Shown piece after piece: positions 60,322 to 64,000 of a stretch of 64,000 nucleotides of DNA. The position numbers were made by a program, and so were the translations under genes. The notes under the pieces are model-generated. The model had not been told where the DNA came from. It worked only from the letters and a program-made list of their open reading frames with translations, and ran no database searches. This DNA is from Streptomyces sp. MA5143a (GTDB taxonomy: Bacteria; Actinomycetota; Actinomycetes; Streptomycetales; Streptomycetaceae). The stretch's first letter is position 1, and every line of letters starts with the position of its first letter. Location: positions 62,001 through 126,000 of the forward strand of contig NZ_OLMK01000028.1 in NCBI RefSeq assembly GCF_900290235.1, in the 5' to 3' direction.

Positions 60322-62709
60322 TCAGCCCCCGTCGGAGGAGCCCAGGGTCAGGGTGACCTTCTGCTCCCCGCCGTCCCGCTGGAGGGTGAGTTCGAGCCGG
60401 TCACCGGGCCGGTGGGCGCGCACCTTGACGATCAGTTCGTCGCCGGAGTGGACGCGCTGGCCGTCGACCTCGGTGATCACGTCACCCGCGCGGATGCCCG
60501 CCCGGTCGGCGGGTCCGCCCTTCTTCACGGTGCCGTCGCTGTCGTCGCCGACACGGGCGCCGTCACCCGAGTAGTCCATGTCCAGGGTCACGCCGATCAC
60601 CGGGTGGGTCGCCTTGCCCGTGTTGATCAGTTCCTCGGCGACGCGCTTGCCCTGGTTGATGGGTATCGCGAAGCCGAGCCCGATCGAACCGGCTTGGCCG
60701 CCGTCCGACTCGGAGCCGCTGCCCGCGGACCGGATGGCGCTGTTGATGCCGATCACCCGGGCGTTGACGTCGACGAGGGGGCCGCCGGAGTTGCCGGGGT
60801 TTATGGGCGCGTCGGTCTGCAACGCGTCGACGTACGACACGTCGCTGCGGTCGCCGCCGTCCCCGCCGGCCGTGATGGGCCGCTCCTTGGCGCTGATGAT
60901 GCCGGAGGTGACGGTGTTGGCGAGGTCGAAGGGGGCGCCGATCGCGACGACCGGGTCGCCGACCCGCACGTCGTCGGAGTTGCCGAGCGGCAGCGGCTTC
61001 AGCCCGTCGACCCCCGACACCTTGACGACGGCGAGGTCGTATCCGCTGTCCCGGCCGACCAGGCTGGCGTCGGCGGTCTCCCCGCCGCTGAAGGTGACCG
61101 TGATCTCGCCGTCGTCCCCGGCGGGCTCCACGACATGGTTGTTGGTGAGGATGTGGCCCCGCTTGTCGAGCACGAACCCGGTGCCGGTGCCCTGCGCGTC
61201 GGAGCCGCGCACATGGAGGGTCACGACGCTGGGCAGTGCGCTGGCGGCGATCCCGGCGACACTGTCGGGGGCCCGCCCGGTCGTCCCGCCGCCGGTCTGC
61301 GGCAGCTCGACCTCGCCGACCCCGCCGTTGCGCTCCAGATACGCCCCCACGGCCCCGCCGACACCGCCGGACACGAGCGCGATCAGCACGGCCCCCAGCA
61401 CGACGATCCTCATCCCCCGCTTCCGTCGCCGCGCCATGTCGTCGACACCGGCCCCGTTCTGCTGCAACGGCCCCGACGCGGACCACGGGTCGTAGTTCCG
61501 CCAGGGATCCCGGGCCGCCGGGGAGACCCCTTGCGGGGTATCCGCGAAGGGGGGCTGCGTCGGGTCCGTGTAGGGGGCGGCTGGGGCGCCGGCCTGGGAG
61601 GCGTCCGGGTGGACCGTCGCAGGGGGTGGGGAGCCGTCCGGGTACGGATGCGCCGCGGGCGGCGGCGCGGTGGCCCGGGAGCCGCCCGAGTACGGGGGCG
61701 CCACGGGGTGCGGGGCGTCCGAGTGGGGCTGTGGGGCCGCGTTCCCGTAAGGCGCGGGCGAGGGTGCGTACGTGCCGTTGGCCGCGTGGGCCGGCGGTGG
61801 GGCGGGCGCGGCGGCCCGGGGCGCCGCCATGGTGGTCGTCGCGCCGGGCTCCGGGGGTGCGGCCGGGGCGCTCGCACCGGGCGCCTGAGACGCCGCGGGG
61901 CCAGGTACACCGTGCCCCGGCGCCCCCGGCTGAACGGTCGTGCCGTGCGCCGGGGTTGTCGCCGGGTGCTGGACCGGCGGTGCGGGCGCCCAGGGGCCGG
62001 GCTCGCCGTAGGGCGGGGTGCTGTAGGGATCCGGGTCGTGCAGCGGCTTGGGGCGCTCCACGGCCGTTGCCGGGCCCTCTGCGGGGCCTGGGGCGCCCAT
62101 CGGCTCCGGCAGGCTCTGCTCCCCCACACCCGCCTCGACCGCGGTCGCCGGCGCCTCGTGGCGCGGGAGCGGAGTCGTTTCGTCAGTCGTGGGCGCGTTC
62201 TTCTCCAGGACGAGCCGTGTGGTCGTCCCGTCGGGCTCGCCGGGTGCGCTGCCCGCGGCCGCCGGTGCCGTCCCGGCCGCGTCGACGCTCAGAGTCGTCG
62301 TCGCGTCGCCGCCCCTCGGCGGGCCCGCGGGAACCGGCCGCTCCAGCTCGAAGTCACCGGTGTCCGCGTCACCGCTGTCCACACTCCGCGTCGAGCCGAC
62401 CGACGTCGCGGCGTCCCCCGACGGCTCGTCCTGTCGGGGCGGTTTCACCGGGTCGGCCAGTGCGAAGTCGTCGTCATGGGTGGGGCCGACGGGCGCCGGT
62501 GCCGTCGCGGGTCGATCCAACTCGAAGTCGCCCCCGTCGCTCGACCAGCCGCCCCCGTCGCCCGCTCCGCGGTCCCCGTCGCGCACCGCGTCCGCGGGTA
62601 CCCCGTCGGCCCCCGAGGGTCCGCCGTGGTCCCCGGTCGTCCCGGCCCCCGCGTCATGCGCTCGGGGTCGGCTCCACCACTTCCCCTTCGTGGGCTTCCC
62701 CTCGTTCAT
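60322..62709 (-). CDS. htrA: HtrA/DegP-like membrane-anchored serine protease
   Basis: A 795-residue envelope protease. The first 425 residues are a cytoplasmic Pro/Ala/Gly-rich disordered region with two acidic DFELDRP-type motifs. A single membrane helix (about 433-455) is followed by the trypsin-like domain with His in LTNNHVV, Asp in YDLAVVKV and Ser in GNSGGPL, then a PDZ domain (VIGVTLDMDY to end). GGGGAG precedes the ATG. It lies just downstream of an anti-sigma gene, so it is probably induced by envelope stress as in mycobacteria. Confidence 0.95.
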   Translation of the reverse strand: MNEGKPTKGKWWSRPRAHDAGAGTTGDHGGPSGADGVPADAVRDGDRGAGDGGGWSSDGGDFELDRPATAPAPVGPTHDDDFALADPVKPPRQDEPSGDAATSVGSTRSVDSGDADTGDFELERPVPAGPPRGGDATTTLSVDAAGTAPAAAGSAPGEPDGTTTRLVLEKNAPTTDETTPLPRHEAPATAVEAGVGEQSLPEPMGAPGPAEGPATAVERPKPLHDPDPYSTPPYGEPGPWAPAPPVQHPATTPAHGTTVQPGAPGHGVPGPAASQAPGASAPAAPPEPGATTTMAAPRAAAPAPPPAHAANGTYAPSPAPYGNAAPQPHSDAPHPVAPPYSGGSRATAPPPAAHPYPDGSPPPATVHPDASQAGAPAAPYTDPTQPPFADTPQGVSPAARDPWRNYDPWSASGPLQQNGAGVDDMARRRKRGMRIVVLGAVLIALVSGGVGGAVGAYLERNGGVGEVELPQTGGGTTGRAPDSVAGIAASALPSVVTLHVRGSDAQGTGTGFVLDKRGHILTNNHVVEPAGDDGEITVTFSGGETADASLVGRDSGYDLAVVKVSGVDGLKPLPLGNSDDVRVGDPVVAIGAPFDLANTVTSGIISAKERPITAGGDGGDRSDVSYVDALQTDAPINPGNSGGPLVDVNARVIGINSAIRSAGSGSESDGGQAGSIGLGFAIPINQGKRVAEELINTGKATHPVIGVTLDMDYSGDGARVGDDSDGTVKKGGPADRAGIRAGDVITEVDGQRVHSGDELIVKVRAHRPGDRLELTLQRDGGEQKVTLTLGSSDGG

Positions 62710-62851
62710 GTTCTCCCCACACCTGGGGCCCGTCCCGAGGACCGGCCCTACGCCCACCGTTCGCCGAGTGCCGCCGGCCGGAACCGGCCGGAGCGGACAC
62801 GGCCCACTCTGGATTCAACCAGGTTCGCGGGCCGGCGCGCAGAACTCGGGG

Positions 62852-64000
62852 TCAGCGGAGGGCGGGGGAGGTGGGAGGGGGAGACGAGGTGGTGTCGGGC
62901 GCTGTCAGCAGGCCCGGTGCGGTGAGCTCGGGTGCCTGGGACCACGTCGTCAGCTGGAACGGCGAGGTCGCCGTGAGCGGACGTATCAGCGGGGACATGA
63001 CCGCCGCGTCCGCGAGGACGGGCGTGGGCAGAGGGTTCACGGCCTCGCGGAGCTGACCGCCCGGCGCGGGAATTCCGGGCAGCAGGGGCGCGGAGACCTC
63101 CGTAGGCGCCACCGGCACCTCGGCCCGCTGGCCCTGTCCGAGGAGGGGCCCGAGGGTTCCCCGGCGGCGCTGCGCCTCGGGGCTCGTGGCCGCTCCGGTG
63201 GTCTGGGTGCGCAGAGGCGTGACGTTGCTGCCGGAGCCGGCGCCGCCCCGGGCGTCCACTGTCTCGGCGGGCACACCGGAGGTCATACCGCCCAGTGCGA
63301 TCGCGGCCAGCGAGACCGCGCCGGCCGCCACGAACGCGAACCGCATACCGCGCGAGGCCGAACGCTCGGCCTCGTGCCGGCTCACGTCATGGATCCGAAA
63401 GCCGCGGTCACCCGTGGCTCCACGCTCCTCCGCGGCCGTGCCCTGCCGACCCTCGCCCCGGTCCCCGCCGGCGGAGAGCGGGCTGCCTCCGCCGAGGAAG
63501 CCCCGAGCGCCGAGGAAGCCCCGGTCACCGAGGAAACCGCGTCCCCCCGTCAGGCCCCGGCCGCCGAGCAGTCCACGGCCTTCCGACGGTGAGAGCGCGC
63601 CGCTGTGCGGACCTGAGGGGACGTATCCGAAGGAGTCCCCGGCGGTGCCGAAGACGCCGAAGTCGGCGAAGTCCCTGTTGTCGGAGGGGGACGGCGGGAG
63701 TCCGGGGCCGCCGGGCGTCCCCCCGAGTCTTCCTCCGAAGCCTCCGCCGTCCAGCGGGGAGCCGCCGTCGAGGTCGCCGCCCGCCGGGAGCATCTGGAGC
63801 CGGGCCAGGAAGCTCTCGGAGGGAGGCGGCGGCGCGGCCTCCGCGAAGACGTTCTTCAGTCGGCGCTGGGCGTCCGCCTCCGCCTTGCACTTCGGGCATG
63901 TGGCCAGATGTGCAAGGACGCGTTCGCGCGCCTCATGACCGAGCTCTCCGTCGACCAGCGCGGAGAGTCGGTCTCCCAGGTGCTGCTCAGCAGGGGTGGG
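62852..64000 (-). CDS. Zinc-finger anti-sigma factor (RseA-like), 5' end outside window
   Basis: The frame is open to the end of the window, giving at least 383 codons. Near the visible start is a zinc-finger anti-sigma domain, LSALVDGELGHEARERVLAH with HxxxCxxC completed by CPKC. The middle is Gly-rich with GRGFLG repeats (63491-63580). A membrane helix (FAFVAAGAVSLAAIALGG) comes before an extracytoplasmic tail. In mycobacteria rseA lies between sigE and htrA, so an ECF sigma factor gene should sit just past 64000. The cytoplasmic half would hold that sigma factor until envelope stress releases it. Confidence 0.88.
   Translation of the reverse strand, partial: PTPAEQHLGDRLSALVDGELGHEARERVLAHLATCPKCKAEADAQRRLKNVFAEAAPPPPSESFLARLQMLPAGGDLDGGSPLDGGGFGGRLGGTPGGPGLPPSPSDNRDFADFGVFGTAGDSFGYVPSGPHSGALSPSEGRGLLGGRGLTGGRGFLGDRGFLGARGFLGGGSPLSAGGDRGEGRQGTAAEERGATGDRGFRIHDVSRHEAERSASRGMRFAFVAAGAVSLAAIALGGMTSGVPAETVDARGGAGSGSNVTPLRTQTTGAATSPEAQRRRGTLGPLLGQGQRAEVPVAPTEVSAPLLPGIPAPGGQLREAVNPLPTPVLADAAVMSPLIRPLTATSPFQLTTWSQAPELTAPGLLTAPDTTSSPPPTSPALR

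Overview
This is a 64-kb stretch of actinobacterial chromosome, almost certainly from a Streptomyces. Third-position G/C is very high, GTG starts are common, and the gene content is streptomycete: WblC, mycoredoxin, MoeZ, AdnAB, and many Streptomyces-type small proteins and lipoproteins. I see no rRNA, tRNA, insertion sequence, prophage or CRISPR array, and base use is even throughout, so this reads as conserved core chromosome. From memory, gene order from about 1 to 45 kb follows M. tuberculosis Rv3195-Rv3211 (zincin, ABC1 kinase, whiB7, uvrD2, mrx1, nudC, adnB, adnA, ATL, moeZ, DUF3152, TetR, DUF3107, ferritin-like, rhlE). The stretch from about 52 to 64 kb resembles Rv1222-Rv1239c (rseA, htrA, tatB, mrp, MgtE-like, corA).

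Layout. 0-2 kb: zincin-like protein (cut by the window start) and a Nudix hydrolase. 2-5 kb: leftward operon of a TerD-AIM24 fusion and two AIM24 proteins. 5-9 kb: DUF45 metallopeptidase, an orphan E1/ThiF-like protein coupled to an ABC1 kinase, and a zinc-ribbon protein. 9-10.4 kb: wblC (whiB7) with a long leader holding a promoter with an A-rich upstream element, a 107-codon uORF and an attenuator hairpin; a small unknown gene is coupled downstream. 10.4-23.5 kb: genome maintenance and redox genes (UvrD2, mycoredoxin, NudC, an M20 peptidase, AdnB, AdnA, an alkyltransferase-like protein). 23.6-30 kb: a large multidomain membrane protein and two duplicated secreted alpha/beta-hydrolases. 30-31 kb: MoeZ.

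31-36 kb: a four-gene leftward cluster (PelF-like glycosyltransferase, polytopic membrane protein, sugar-nucleotide epimerase, spherulin-4/GH135-like protein) that looks like an undescribed exopolysaccharide locus related to the Pel and galactosaminogalactan systems. 36-42 kb: DUF3152 zincin, alpha/beta-hydrolase, small acidic protein, TetR regulator, DUF3107, ferritin-like protein. 42.8-45.5 kb: RhlE-type DEAD-box helicase with a CTG start and a long repetitive basic tail. 46-52 kb: hydrolase, NYN nuclease, a 50-residue protein, MarC, PHP phosphoesterase, DUF6758 and SUFU-domain proteins. 52-58.6 kb: CorA, an FMN-barrel-like protein, a lipoprotein, a soluble MgtE/CBS protein, DUF1003 and Mrp. 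58.6-64 kb: a conserved unknown, TatB, HtrA and a zinc-finger anti-sigma factor running off the end.

Regulation. Three sites match the thiol-stress sigma factor SigR consensus with the same 18-nt spacer, upstream of mrx1, moeZ and the 50-residue protein. This suggests the small protein belongs to the thiol-oxidative stress response. I could not run searches, so family names rest on motifs read by eye.
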